From Curtobacterium sp. MCJR17_055 (GTDB lineage Bacteria; Actinomycetota; Actinomycetes; Actinomycetales; Microbacteriaceae), in the NCBI RefSeq assembly GCF_003224335.1, contig NZ_QKLF01000002.1, positions 62,001 through 126,000 on the forward strand: a DNA stretch of 64,000 bases, written 5' to 3'. Position 1 is the first letter of the stretch, and each line of letters begins with the position of its first letter. The position numbers and the translations under genes were made by a program. Below the pieces are notes generated by a model. It was not told where the DNA came from and did no database searches. It was given only the letters and a program-made list of their open reading frames with translations. Shown in pieces: positions 37,079 to 46,402 of this stretch.

Positions 37079-38619
37079 CGTGCGGCTCCGCCGGTCACGG
37101 TCGGCCGGGTCGACGCCGCGCGCAGGCGCTCCGCCGTGGCCACCACGTGGTCGAGGGAGGCCCGCATCTGCTCCGTCGTCGTCGCCGGGTTGAGCAGGGT
37201 CAGCTTGTTGCACGGCCGCCCGTCGGCCACGGTCTTCGCGATGAGCACCCGTCCCTCGGCCAGGAGCGCCGCGCGGAGCGGTGCCACCATCGCGTCCGAC
37301 TCCTCGTCGGTGACCCCCGCCGGCTGCCAGCGGAACAGGACCGTGCTCAGCTGCGTCGGCGCCACGAGGACGAGGTCCGGGTCGGCCTGCACGAGCGTGT
37401 GCGTGTCGGCGGCCAGGTCGACGACGGCGTCGAAGGCCCGCCCGATCGCCTCCGCTCCGGAGGCGCGGAGCGTCGCCCAGAGCTTCAGCGCGTCGAACCG
37501 GCGGGTGGTCTGCAGTGACTTGTCGACCTGGTTCGGTTCGGTCGCGTCCTCCGGGTTGAGGTAGTCCGCGTGCCAGGAGGCCCGGCGCAGGTCCGCCGGG
37601 TCGCGCACCACGAGCACGCTCGACGACACCGGCTGGAAGAAGGACTTGTGCAGGTCGGTCGTGACGCTGCGGGCACGCTCGATGCCGTCGAGCAGGTGCC
37701 GTCGCGTCGGGGACACGAGCAGGCCGCACCCGTAGGCGGCGTCGACGTGCAGCCACACGCCCTCGAGGTCGCACACGTCCGCGATCGGCGCGAGCGGGTC
37801 GATGACCCCGCGGTCGGTGGTGCCGGCCGTGGCGACGACGGCCATCGGGGTGCGACCGTCCCCGCGGGCGTCGGCGATCGCGAGGGCCAGTGCGGACGGG
37901 AGCATCCGGCCGGACGTGTCGGTCTCGACGTCGACGACCGCGGCGTCGGGCAGGCCGAGCAGGCGGGCGGACTTGCGCACGCTGAAGTGTGTCTCCGCGG
38001 TGGCGAACACGGCGAGGTCGGTGAGCGCGGGGGCGGGGGCGGCCATCACGGAGGCAGCCGTCGCGGACGCGGCGGGGGCGGCGACCGTCGCGGGGGCGGC
38101 CGTCGCGGCCTCCCGCGCCAGGAGGAGGGCCTGCAGGTTGGACTGCGACCCGCCCGACGTGAAGATCCCGTCACCCGCCGGGAAGCCGATCCGCCGGGCC
38201 AGCCAGTCCACCACGTGCCGCTCGATGTCGGTCCCGATGCGCGACTGGTCCCACGTGTCGACCGAGGGGTTGACGGCGGCGAGCACGGCCTCCGCGGCGA
38301 CCGCGGGCAGGGCGACCGGGCAGTTGAGGTGCGCGAGGTACCCGGGCGTGTGGAACCAGACGGCCTCGCGAACGAACAGGTCGTCGAGTTCGGCGAGCGC
38401 ACGCTCCGTGCCGAGTGCCGGTCCGTCGAGGTCGACCGTGGCGACGCGCTGGTGGAGGTCCACCGCGGGGGTGTCGGTCGTCGGGACCTCGGCGACGGCG
38501 ATGCGGTCGGCGAGTCGGTCGATGGTCGCGCCCACGGCCTGCCGGTAGCGCTGCGCCGTCTCGGGACTGATCAGGTCGAGCGGAGTCGTGTCGAGCGGAG
38601 TCGTGTCGAGCGGGGTCAT
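37075..38619 (-). CDS. PLP-dependent decarboxylase of siderophore operon (DesA type)
   Basis: Group II PLP decarboxylase, 514 residues, that would make cadaverine from lysine (DesA) or 1,3-diaminopropane from 2,4-diaminobutyrate. GGSQSNLQALLLAR near 160, HVDAAYGCGLL and the PLP lysine in TTDLHKSFFQPVSSS are intact. First gene of the operon. The start is ATG 38619, two bases from the iron box; a GTG at 38640 inside the box is in frame but unlikely. Codons 3-17 are a 15-bp unit repeated three times. An Ala-rich insertion (about 178-205) is unusual for the family. Confidence 0.9.
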   Translation of the reverse strand: MTPLDTTPLDTTPLDLISPETAQRYRQAVGATIDRLADRIAVAEVPTTDTPAVDLHQRVATVDLDGPALGTERALAELDDLFVREAVWFHTPGYLAHLNCPVALPAVAAEAVLAAVNPSVDTWDQSRIGTDIERHVVDWLARRIGFPAGDGIFTSGGSQSNLQALLLAREAATAAPATVAAPAASATAASVMAAPAPALTDLAVFATAETHFSVRKSARLLGLPDAAVVDVETDTSGRMLPSALALAIADARGDGRTPMAVVATAGTTDRGVIDPLAPIADVCDLEGVWLHVDAAYGCGLLVSPTRRHLLDGIERARSVTTDLHKSFFQPVSSSVLVVRDPADLRRASWHADYLNPEDATEPNQVDKSLQTTRRFDALKLWATLRASGAEAIGRAFDAVVDLAADTHTLVQADPDLVLVAPTQLSTVLFRWQPAGVTDEESDAMVAPLRAALLAEGRVLIAKTVADGRPCNKLTLLNPATTTEQMRASLDHVVATAERLRAASTRPTVTGGAAR

Positions 38620-38620
38620 G

Positions 38621-38640
38621 TTAGGTGAGGCTAACCTCAC
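38621..38640. promoter_or_regulatory. DtxR/IdeR iron box before siderophore operon
   Basis: TTAGGTGAGGCTAACCTCAC agrees with the DtxR/IdeR consensus TTAGGTTAGGCTAACCTAA at 17 of 19 positions. It lies directly upstream of the decarboxylase start codon and 94 bases from the divergent GNAT gene. Repression in iron-rich cells is expected. Its closeness to the ATG suggests a leaderless transcript or a start slightly downstream. Confidence 0.88.
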
Positions 38641-38734
38641 CTGCTCCCCCTGTCACCCGTCCGGAGCACCGGGCGTGGCGGACGCGAGTGACCCTCGAGT
38701 GCGTCCGGGCCGGGGCTCCCGGTACGGTCGGGGC

Positions 38735-39238
38735 ATGGGGCACGTCCAGCAGCTCACCGTCCGACCAGCCGTCGACACGGATGCGCCGGGCATCGCCGAC
38801 GTGCACGTGCAGGCATGGCGCGAGGCGTACGCCCACCTGCTGCCGGCGGCGTTCCTCGCGTCACTCGACCCCGTCGCGCGCACCACACGGTGGCGGCGGA
38901 CGATCGCGGGCGCGAGCGCAGCCGGCACGAGCGTGGCGGTCGCCGAGCACCGCGGCGCCGTCGTCGGGTGGGCCACCGCGGGTCCGGCTCGCGACGACCC
39001 CGCCATCCGGGACGTCGAGCTCACCGGCATCTACGTCCTGGCATCGGCGCACGGGTCGGGCGCCGGTCAGCTGCTCCTCGACGCCGTCCTCGGCAACGCA
39101 CCGGCGTTCCTGTGGGTCGCCGACGACAACCCCCGGGCGCAGGCCTTCTACCGGCGGAACGGGTTCCGACGCGACGGCACGACGAAGACCGAACGGCTGG
39201 GCGACAACGCGGTCCTCGCCGCCCGGATGGTGCGCTGA
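38735..39238 (+). CDS. GNAT family N-acetyltransferase
   Basis: 167 residues with the acetyl-CoA motif LTGIYVLASAHGSGAGQLLLDAVL (about 90-113) and AQAFYRRNGFRRDG near 138. The N-terminal VHVQAWREAYAHLLP resembles RimI-like and streptothricin-type GNATs but the substrate is unknown. Divergent from the siderophore operon; the iron box lies in the shared upstream region, so iron control is possible. The ATG 38735 has only a weak GGGG ribosome site. Convergent with pcrA, 8 bases apart. Confidence 0.83.
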   Translation: MGHVQQLTVRPAVDTDAPGIADVHVQAWREAYAHLLPAAFLASLDPVARTTRWRRTIAGASAAGTSVAVAEHRGAVVGWATAGPARDDPAIRDVELTGIYVLASAHGSGAGQLLLDAVLGNAPAFLWVADDNPRAQAFYRRNGFRRDGTTKTERLGDNAVLAARMVR

Positions 39239-39246
39239 GCCGTCGG

Positions 39247-41706
39247 CTAGAGCTTCTCGATCGGCGCGATCTTGATGAGCAGCTTCTTCCGCCCCGCGCT
39301 GTCGAACGCGATCTCCGCGATCCGCTTGGCGCCCTGACCGGTCACCGCCGAGACGGTCCCCTGCCCGAAGTCGACGTGCGAGATCCGGTCCCCCGGAGCC
39401 AGCTCCATGTCGCCGTTGTCCCGGACCTGCCCGGACACCCGGTTCGCCCACTCCGTCTTCGGCTTCGTCTTCGCCGCGGCGGCCGCACGGTCGTAGGACC
39501 CACCGCTCCAGCCGCCACCGCCGCGGTAGCCACCGCCACCGGTGCCGCCGCCGAAGCCACCGTCGCGCTTGGCGTTGAGCGCGCGGGGCTGTGTGCCGCC
39601 GCGACTGTTCGCCATGCCCGGTGACTGCTTCCACTCGACGAGCCCCTCGGGGATCTCCTGCAGGAAGCGTGAGGGCATCGCCACGTTGACGTCGCCGAAC
39701 TGCGCCCGGGTCATCGCGAGCGACAGGAACAGGACCTTCTTCGCCCGGGTGATGCCCACGTAGAACAGGCGTCGCTCCTCGGACGGACCACCGGGCTCGT
39801 TCGCCGACATCCGGTGCGGGAGCAGGTCTTCCTCGACACCGGTCAGGAACACGGCGTCGTACTCCAGGCCCTTCGCGGTGTGCAGCGTCATGAGCGACAC
39901 CGTGCCGGAGGAGTCGTCGAGTTCGTCGGCCGCGGCCACCAGGGAGACCTCGGTGAGGAAGTCGGCGAGCGTGCCCTCGGGGTTGTTCTTCTGGAACTCC
40001 CGGGTCACGGCGACGAGTTCGTCGATGTTGTCGGCACGGGCGGCGTCCTGCGCGTCCGGCGACTTCCGGAGCTGTTCGAGCAGCCCCGAGCCGTCGAGCA
40101 GCTGGGTGAGGGTGTCGACCACCGGCTGGTCCGCGGCCTTGGCGGCGACCTCGTCGAGGAGCCCGGCGAACGAGGTGATCGCGGTGCGCACCTTCGGTCC
40201 GAACCCGAGCTCGTCCGCGTGCCGCAGGGCCTCGCGCATCGAGACCTCGTGCTCGTCGGCGTACCGCTGCAGGGCGGTCTCGGTGACGGCGCCGATGCCG
40301 CGCTTCGGCACGTTGAGGATGCGTCGGAGCGACAGCGGGTCCGCCGGGTTGGCGACCGTGATCAGGTACGCCATCGCGTCCTTGATCTCGGCGCGCTCGT
40401 AGAACTTCGTCCCGCCGAGCACCCGGTACGGGATCGCGGCGCGGATGAAGATCTCCTCGAGCGCACGCGTCTGCGAGTTCGTCCGGTAGAACACCGCCAT
40501 GTCGCGGTAGTCCATGCCGTCCTCGTGCAGACGCTGGATCTCGTCCGCGACGAACTGCGCCTCGTCGTGCCCGGTGTACCCGGTGAAGCCGACGATCTTC
40601 TCGCCGGCACCCACGTCCGTGAACAGGTTCTTCGCCTGCCGGTCGAAGTTGTTCGCGATGACCGCGTTCGCGGCGTCGAGGATGTTCTGCGTCGATCGGT
40701 AGTTCTGCTCGAGCAGGATCACCTTCGAGTTCGGGAAGTCCCGCTCGAACTCGACGATGTTGCGGATGTCCGCGCCGCGGAAGGCGTAGATCGACTGGTC
40801 GGAGTCACCCACGACCGTGAGCGACGCCGGCGCGATCGACCCGTCGGTCTCCCGCATCCGCTCGACGTGCTGCCCGGCGTCCTCGAGCTTGTCGACCTGC
40901 TCCACGGGCACGGGACGGGTGAGTTCGCGGATGAGCGCGTACTGCGCGTGGTTCGTGTCCTGGTACTCGTCGACCAGGACGTACCGGAAGCGGCGCTGGT
41001 AGAGCGCGGCGATCTCGGGGAACGCGCGGAACAGGAACACGGTCTGCCCGATGAGGTCGTCGAAGTCGAACGCGTTCGCCCGGCGGAGCTCGCTCGTGTA
41101 CCGCCGGAACACCTCGGTGAACATGACCTCTTGCGGGTCGTCCGTGTTGATGTTGCGCGCGTAGGTGTCGATGTCCTGCAGCTCGTTCTTGAGCTTCGAG
41201 ATCTTCGACGCCGCCGCCCCGACGGTCAGCCCGAGCGTGTCCGCTTCGAGGTCCTTGATGATCCGCTTGAGCAGCGCCCGGGAGTCGGCCGAGTCGTAGA
41301 TGGTGAACGACTGCGGGAACCCGAACCGCTCGGCCTCGCGCCGGAGGATCCGCACGCATGCCGAGTGGAAGGTCGAGATCCACATGCCCTCGGCGGCCTG
41401 CCCGACCAGGGCCTGCACCCGCTCGCGCATCTCGGCCGCGGCCTTGTTCGTGAACGTGATCGCGAGGATCTGGGACGGCCAGGCCTCGCGGTTGGCCAGC
41501 AGGAGCGCGATGCGTCGGGTGAGCACGCTCGTCTTGCCCGAACCGGCACCGGCCACGATGAGCAGGGACTCGCCGCGGTACTCGACGGCTTCCTTCTGCT
41601 GGGGGTTCAGGCCCGCGGTGAACGGGTCCTCGTACGCACGGTCACCCGCGCCGGGACCGTGCGTACGGCCGGGCGTCGAGTCGGAGGGGTCGAGCACGAT
41701 CGTCAT
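39247..41706 (-). CDS. pcrA: UvrD/Rep family DNA helicase PcrA
   Basis: Superfamily 1A 3'-5' helicase in repair and replication-transcription conflict resolution, 819 residues. Walker A AGAGSGKTSVL near 52, motif II DEYQDTN near 245, motif III VVGDSDQSIYAFRGAD, motif V TLHTAKGLEYDAVFL and VI VGITRAKK are all present. Residues about 710-755 form a Gly-rich linker followed by the PcrA C-terminal Tudor-like domain (GDRISHVDFGQGTV) that contacts RNA polymerase. The start is ATG 41706. Confidence 0.95.
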   Translation of the reverse strand: MTIVLDPSDSTPGRTHGPGAGDRAYEDPFTAGLNPQQKEAVEYRGESLLIVAGAGSGKTSVLTRRIALLLANREAWPSQILAITFTNKAAAEMRERVQALVGQAAEGMWISTFHSACVRILRREAERFGFPQSFTIYDSADSRALLKRIIKDLEADTLGLTVGAAASKISKLKNELQDIDTYARNINTDDPQEVMFTEVFRRYTSELRRANAFDFDDLIGQTVFLFRAFPEIAALYQRRFRYVLVDEYQDTNHAQYALIRELTRPVPVEQVDKLEDAGQHVERMRETDGSIAPASLTVVGDSDQSIYAFRGADIRNIVEFERDFPNSKVILLEQNYRSTQNILDAANAVIANNFDRQAKNLFTDVGAGEKIVGFTGYTGHDEAQFVADEIQRLHEDGMDYRDMAVFYRTNSQTRALEEIFIRAAIPYRVLGGTKFYERAEIKDAMAYLITVANPADPLSLRRILNVPKRGIGAVTETALQRYADEHEVSMREALRHADELGFGPKVRTAITSFAGLLDEVAAKAADQPVVDTLTQLLDGSGLLEQLRKSPDAQDAARADNIDELVAVTREFQKNNPEGTLADFLTEVSLVAAADELDDSSGTVSLMTLHTAKGLEYDAVFLTGVEEDLLPHRMSANEPGGPSEERRLFYVGITRAKKVLFLSLAMTRAQFGDVNVAMPSRFLQEIPEGLVEWKQSPGMANSRGGTQPRALNAKRDGGFGGGTGGGGYRGGGGWSGGSYDRAAAAAKTKPKTEWANRVSGQVRDNGDMELAPGDRISHVDFGQGTVSAVTGQGAKRIAEIAFDSAGRKKLLIKIAPIEKL

Positions 41707-41741
41707 GTCCGGGACAGTCTAGGCGCGACCTGCGACACCCA

Positions 41742-42764
41742 TCAGGCCCGCGCAGCGCCGTCCGCGACGAGCGATCGGGCACGGACGGCGAGGTCCGCGT
41801 GGTCCGCGAACACCCCGTCCACGCCCGTCCGGACGACCGAGGTGAACCACCGCTCCCAGTCGCCGTGCGCCGCCAGGTCGCCCCCGCGCCGGAGCGCCGC
41901 GGGCAGGAACCGGTTCTCCGGTCGGAGCGTCCACGTGTACACCGCGAGCCCGACGGCGTGCGCCCGCTCGACGACGTCGCTCCGCACCGGTCCCGGGTCG
42001 TCGACGGCGCGGGTGTCCACACCTGCCATCAGGGTCGGCAGGTCCACGCTGATCCCGTCGAACTCCGTCGCGAGCCGGGCCAGTGCCGCGTCGGTCCGCT
42101 CGGTGGCGTACGTGGGGGCCGCGGCGCCGGCTGTGGCGACCTCGTCCGCGGCCGCGCCCCGGGCCTCCTGGAGGTACACCAAGCGCGCACCGGTGCCGAG
42201 CGCGGCCACCTCGCGCAGCACGCGCTTCTCGAAGGACTCGACCGTCAGCCGGTCGTCGCCACGCCAGCCGGCCGAGCCGAGGACGCCGTCCAGCAACGAG
42301 GCCATCGGGAACCCCGCGGCGGCGAACGCGCTGGCGTGCTTCACCTCGGCGACGAGCCCGACCCGCCGCGGGGCGGCGTCCAGGATCGCGAGCAGGTCCT
42401 CCAGGCGCAGGACCGTGTCCTCGCCGTCGTGCTGCCGGGAGGCCCGGCGCAGCTCCGGCAGGCGCTCACGGGTCCGCAGGGTGCGCAGTTCCTCCCACGT
42501 GAAGTCCTCGGTGAACCAGCCCGTGGTCCGGTGCCCGTCGATCGTCTTCGTCGTCCGCCGGTCCCGGAACTCCGGGCGGTCGGCGACGTCGGTCGTGCCG
42601 GACACCTCGTTCTCGTGCCGGAGCACAAGGACGCCGTCCTTCGTCGGCACGAGGTCCGGCTCGATCGCGTCCGCACCGAGCTCGACCGCGAGCTCGTAGG
42701 CGCTGCGGGAGTGCTCGGGCCGGTACCCGGAGGCACCGCGGTGGGCGATGACGAGCGGCTGCAT
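41742..42764 (-). CDS. Glycerophosphodiester phosphodiesterase
   Basis: Hydrolyses glycerophosphodiesters to glycerol-3-phosphate and an alcohol, 340 residues with no signal peptide, so cytoplasmic. The N-terminal IAHRGASGYRPEHS with catalytic His and the GADAIEPDLVPTKDGVLVLRHE block (metal ligands and second His) are the GDPD hallmarks. A long extra segment (about 60-110) fits the larger GlpQ-like group. The start is ATG 42764 right before the conserved motif. Product may feed GlpD (49923-51779), but they are not linked. Confidence 0.92.
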   Translation of the reverse strand: MQPLVIAHRGASGYRPEHSRSAYELAVELGADAIEPDLVPTKDGVLVLRHENEVSGTTDVADRPEFRDRRTTKTIDGHRTTGWFTEDFTWEELRTLRTRERLPELRRASRQHDGEDTVLRLEDLLAILDAAPRRVGLVAEVKHASAFAAAGFPMASLLDGVLGSAGWRGDDRLTVESFEKRVLREVAALGTGARLVYLQEARGAAADEVATAGAAAPTYATERTDAALARLATEFDGISVDLPTLMAGVDTRAVDDPGPVRSDVVERAHAVGLAVYTWTLRPENRFLPAALRRGGDLAAHGDWERWFTSVVRTGVDGVFADHADLAVRARSLVADGAARA

Positions 42765-43039
42765 GCACGCGACGATACGGACTGCGCGAGCACGGCGCCG
42801 ACGTTCAGCCAGCGTGGGGACACCGTTCGGTGGACCGACAGCAGCGGTCCATAGGCTCGTCACCAGGAGGGCCCGGGGACGTTCCGCTTCCCGCGAATCC
42901 ACAGCCATCGAGCACACCTGGCCCGTAGGCTGTGAGGACACGAAGGAACGGCTCCGCCGCACTCCTTCCCGAGCCCACGAGCCGATGCCATCCGGGTACC
43001 GGCTCCACGACTCCACACCAGAGGAAATCAGAGGACACC

Positions 43040-43954
43040 ATGGCCTTCAAGCCCGGTTTCGACCAGTCCCCCGCCTTCAACGACGCGGGCCGGAACGCAT
43101 GGGGCGCCGGCTCGAACACGCAGCAGGGGTACCCCCAGCAGGGCTACCCGCAGCAGGGCGGCTACCCGCAGGCGCCGTACGGCCAGACCGGCTGGGGACA
43201 GGCGCCGCAGCAGCCCGGGTTCTCGCCCGACCAGCTGCGTGACATGTACGACCGCCCCTCGGCGAACAAGGTCGACACGGACCGGATGTCGTACGAGGAC
43301 ACCATCGTCAAGACGCTCCTGGCGTTCGGCGTGCTCATCGTCGGTGCCGTCGCCGGCTGGAACCTCCCGCCGGTGGTCTGGATCGTCGGCGCGCTCGTCG
43401 GGTTCGTCCTCGCGCTGGTGAACACCTTCAAGAAGAAGCCGTCGCCCGCCCTGGTGCTGGCGTACTCCTTCTTCGAGGGCCTCTTCGTCGGTGGCATCTC
43501 GGGCATGTACAACACCATGTGGGACGGCATCGTCACGCAGGCGGTGTTCGGCACGCTCGGTGTCTTCGCGGTCACGCTCCTGCTCTTCACGTCCGGCAAG
43601 GTCCGCGCGACCCCGAAGGCCACGCGGTTCTTCCTCGTCGCGCTGGTCGGCTACATGGCGTTCTCGCTCGTCAACGTCGTGCTGATGCTCCTGGGCGTGA
43701 CGCAGTCGGCGTTCGGGCTCCTCGGCGTCACGGTGTTCGGCATCCCGCTCGGTGTGGTGATCGGCATCCTCGTGGTGCTCATGGCGGCGTACTCGCTCGT
43801 CCTCGACTTCGACCAGATCAAGACCGGTGTCGAGCGCGGCGCGCCCCGCATCTACGCCTGGACGGCGGCGTTCGGCCTCATCGTCACGCTCGTCTGGCTG
43901 TACCTCGAGATCCTGCGCATCCTGGCGATCATCGCCAGCAGCTCGCGCAACTAG
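43040..43954 (+). CDS. Bax inhibitor-1 / YccA family membrane protein
   Basis: 304 residues. An N-terminal Gln/Gly/Pro/Tyr-rich cytoplasmic tail (about 20-65; repeated QQGYP) precedes seven membrane helices. The conserved C-terminal LDFDQIKTGVERGAPRIYAW matches the BI-1/YccA family, some members of which are pH-sensitive calcium leak channels; the bacterial role is uncertain. AGAGGA is five bases before ATG 43040. A strong terminator follows. The upstream gap 42765-43039 has a possible TAGGCT -10 near 42930 but nothing firmer. Confidence 0.9.
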   Translation: MAFKPGFDQSPAFNDAGRNAWGAGSNTQQGYPQQGYPQQGGYPQAPYGQTGWGQAPQQPGFSPDQLRDMYDRPSANKVDTDRMSYEDTIVKTLLAFGVLIVGAVAGWNLPPVVWIVGALVGFVLALVNTFKKKPSPALVLAYSFFEGLFVGGISGMYNTMWDGIVTQAVFGTLGVFAVTLLLFTSGKVRATPKATRFFLVALVGYMAFSLVNVVLMLLGVTQSAFGLLGVTVFGIPLGVVIGILVVLMAAYSLVLDFDQIKTGVERGAPRIYAWTAAFGLIVTLVWLYLEILRILAIIASSSRN

Positions 43955-43964
43955 CTCGCAGCAC

Positions 43965-43998
43965 ACGGAGGGCCCCGGCAGTCGCCGGGGCCCTCCGT
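43965..43998 (+). terminator. Strong terminator after BI-1 gene
   Basis: Perfect 15-bp stem 43965-43979 with 43984-43998 and a 4-base loop (AGTC), 11 bases after the stop codon, followed by CGTTCCC. Confidence 0.9.
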
Positions 43999-44028
43999 CG
44001 TTCCCGCGCGCTGCGTCGCCGGCCGCGT

Positions 44029-44282
44029 GCCGAGGTCGCACGAACCGCCGCCGGCGGTCCGGCGAGGTTGCACGAACGGCCGCCGGCGGTCCGGCGAGGT
44101 TGCACGAACGGCCGCCGGGACGGCTGCCCGACGACCGAACGTGCGACCTCGGCGACCTCGAACGACACGTCCTGCGACCCCGCCGCTCGCGTGCGCCGAG
44201 GTCGCACGAACTGCCGCCCGGTCGCCCGTCCAGCAACAGGACGTGCGACCTCGGCGACCATCGAACGGCATGTCCTGCGACC
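44029..44282. repeat. Composite intergenic repeat module
   Basis: Three tandem 32-bp units (44029-44060, 44061-44092, 44093-44118 partial) begin with GCCGAGGTCGCACGAAC or a one- to two-base variant. The same 14-mer occurs inverted at 44140-44153, direct again at 44195-44211 and inverted at 44242-44255, giving two perfect 14-bp inverted repeats. The inverted copies are each followed by a 26- to 27-base tail (44154-44179, 44256-44282) that is nearly identical. No coding frame is convincing. This accounts for most of the 414-base gap between the BI-1 gene and guaA. Confidence 0.85.
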
Positions 44283-44318
44283 TGGACGGGAGGCGCGGGG
44301 TGCGCCCGGCAGGACGAG

Positions 44319-44353
44319 CGAGGGCCCGGTACGCACTGCGTACCGGGCCCTCG
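44319..44353 (-). terminator. Strong terminator after guaA operon
   Basis: Perfect 16-bp stem 44319-44334 with 44338-44353 and a 3-base loop, 16 bases after the guaA stop. Confidence 0.9.
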
Positions 44354-44368
44354 GGCGTCAGGGGAGCC

Positions 44369-45949
44369 TCACTCCCACTCGATCGTCCCCGGCGGCTTCG
44401 ACGTGACGTCGAGCACGACCCGGTTGACGTCGCGCACCTCGTTGGTGATGCGGTTCGAGATCTTCGCGAGCACGTCGTACGGCAGGCGCGTCCAGTCAGC
44501 GGTCATGGCGTCCTCGGACGAGACCGGACGGAGGACGATCGGGTGCCCGTAGGTACGACCGTCGCCCTGGACACCGACCGAACGGACGTCGGCGAGGAGC
44601 ACGACCGGGCACTGCCAGATCTCGTCGTCCAGACCCGCTGCGGTGAGCTCGGCGCGGGCGATCGCGTCCGCGGCCCGCAGGATCTCGAGGCGCTCGGCGG
44701 TGACCTCGCCGACGATGCGGATGCCGAGACCCGGGCCGGGGAACGGCTGACGCCCGACGATGACCTCGGGGAGTCCGAGCTCGCGGCCGACCGCGCGGAC
44801 CTCGTCCTTGAACAGGGTGCGGAGGGGTTCGACGAGCTGGAACGTCATGTCGTCGGGCAGCCCGCCCACGTTGTGGTGCGACTTGATGTTCGCGGTGCCC
44901 GAACCGCCGCCGGACTCGACGACGTCCGGGTACAGCGTGCCCTGCACGAGGAACCTGACCTCGGCGTCACCGTCGGACGCGCGTGCTTCGAGCACGAGTG
45001 CCTCGGCCGCGGCCTCGAACGTGCGGATGAACTCGCGCCCGATGATCTTGCGCTTCTGCTCCGGGTCGCTGACGCCGGCGAGCGCGTCGAGGAACTGCTC
45101 GCGGGCGTCGACCGTGACGAGCCGGACGCCGGTGGAGGCGACGTAGTCCTCCTCCACCTGCTTGCGCTCGTCGGCGCGGAGGAGCCCGTGGTCGACGAAC
45201 ACGCACGTCAGCTGGTCACCGACGGCCTTGTGCACGAGCGCCGCGGCGACGGCGGAGTCGACGCCACCGGACAGCCCGGCGATCACGCGGGACGAGCCGA
45301 CCTGCGCGCGGATTCGCTCGACCTGCTCCTCGATCACGTTCGCGGAGTTCCAGTCGCCCGGCAGCCCGGCAGCCCTGTGCAGGAAGTTCTCGAGCACGGC
45401 CTGGCCGAACGCCGAGTGCTTGACCTCCGGGTGCCACTGCACGCCGTAGAGCTTGCGCTCGTCGGAGGCGAAGGCGGCCACCGGCGTCGAGTCGCTGGAG
45501 GCGAGGACCGCGAAGCCCTCCGGGGCCTTCGCGACCGAGTCGCCGTGCGACATCCAGGTGGTCTGCGACGCGGGCTGCCCGCCGAGCAGGACGCTGTCGG
45601 TCCCGCTGACGGTGACGTCGGTCGCGCCGTACTCGCGCAGGCCGGTGTGTGCGACCTCGCCGCCGAGCGACTTCGCCATGGCCTGGAAGCCGTAGCAGAT
45701 GCCGAGCACCGGGACGCCGAGGTCGAGGATCTCGCTGTCCAGAGCCGGAGCGCCGTCCTCGTAGACGGAGGACGGGCCTCCCGACAGGACGATCGCGGCG
45801 GGGTCCTTCGCGCGGATCTCGTCCGCCGTGACGGAGTGCGGGACGATCTCGCTGTAGACGTTGGCCTCGCGGACGCGCCGTGCGATCAGCTGCGCGTACT
45901 GCGCGCCGAAGTCGACGACGAGGACGGGACGCTGTTCGGTCTCGCTCAC
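44369..45949 (-). CDS. guaA: GMP synthase (glutamine-hydrolysing)
   Basis: Converts XMP to GMP with glutamine and ATP. 526 residues. N-terminal class I glutamine amidotransferase with the catalytic Cys in GICYGFQAM and His in [10 protein letters not shown]; then the ATP pyrophosphatase domain with the P-loop [14 protein letters not shown], and the C-terminal dimerisation domain ending in KPPGTIEWE, as in all GuaA. Overlaps the DUF3817 gene by 4 bases (ATGA); last gene of the block starting at khtT. Confidence 0.97.
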   Translation of the reverse strand: MSETEQRPVLVVDFGAQYAQLIARRVREANVYSEIVPHSVTADEIRAKDPAAIVLSGGPSSVYEDGAPALDSEILDLGVPVLGICYGFQAMAKSLGGEVAHTGLREYGATDVTVSGTDSVLLGGQPASQTTWMSHGDSVAKAPEGFAVLASSDSTPVAAFASDERKLYGVQWHPEVKHSAFGQAVLENFLHRAAGLPGDWNSANVIEEQVERIRAQVGSSRVIAGLSGGVDSAVAAALVHKAVGDQLTCVFVDHGLLRADERKQVEEDYVASTGVRLVTVDAREQFLDALAGVSDPEQKRKIIGREFIRTFEAAAEALVLEARASDGDAEVRFLVQGTLYPDVVESGGGSGTANIKSHHNVGGLPDDMTFQLVEPLRTLFKDEVRAVGRELGLPEVIVGRQPFPGPGLGIRIVGEVTAERLEILRAADAIARAELTAAGLDDEIWQCPVVLLADVRSVGVQGDGRTYGHPIVLRPVSSEDAMTADWTRLPYDVLAKISNRITNEVRDVNRVVLDVTSKPPGTIEWE

Positions 45950-46392
45950 CGAGCGCTCTCCTTCTCCCGCGACTGCTGCGCGGTCAGCTCGTGGTGGGTG
46001 GTCATGGCGGCCTTCTGCATGCGGTGCTCGACCACGAAGGACATGAACGGGATGATCCCGCCGAGGGCGATGAGCAGGAAGCGCGACGGCCGCCAGCGCA
46101 TGATGCTCCAGAGGCGGAAGTCCGCGAAGAGGTAGACGACGTACAGCCAGCCGTGGGCGATGAGGATCGCGACGGACAGGTTGAACGTGCCGGGCGCCTC
46201 GCCGGCGGTGCCGTTCGGGACGAAGAACGCTCCCCCGCCGAGCTGCATCTCGCGCTGGATCGGCGTGTACTTGATGACGACCTCGACGATCAGGGCCAGC
46301 AGCAGCACACCGGTGATGTACGCGGAGATGCGGTAGAACCGCACGGCCCCCGGGATCTTCGGGATGTCGCGGGTCCGGACGGTCAGAGCCAT
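45946..46392 (-). CDS. DUF3817 membrane protein
   Basis: 148 residues with three membrane helices. The [23 protein letters not shown] start and the [17 protein letters not shown] block identify the DUF3817 family (YdzA-like), of unknown function. Link to guaA is conserved in Actinobacteria. The start is ATG 46392; 10 bases after the SURF1 stop. Confidence 0.88.
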   Translation of the reverse strand: MALTVRTRDIPKIPGAVRFYRISAYITGVLLLALIVEVVIKYTPIQREMQLGGGAFFVPNGTAGEAPGTFNLSVAILIAHGWLYVVYLFADFRLWSIMRWRPSRFLLIALGGIIPFMSFVVEHRMQKAAMTTHHELTAQQSREKESAR

Positions 46393-46402
46393 GCCGTCGA
46401 TC

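Noticed and set aside
38620..38640. GTG start for the decarboxylase inside the iron box
   Set aside because: Translation through the operator is unlikely and no ribosome site precedes it; ATG 38619 is preferred.
44029..44118. CRISPR-like array (32-bp periodic units)
   Set aside because: The units are contiguous tandem repeats with no unique spacers, and no cas genes are present.
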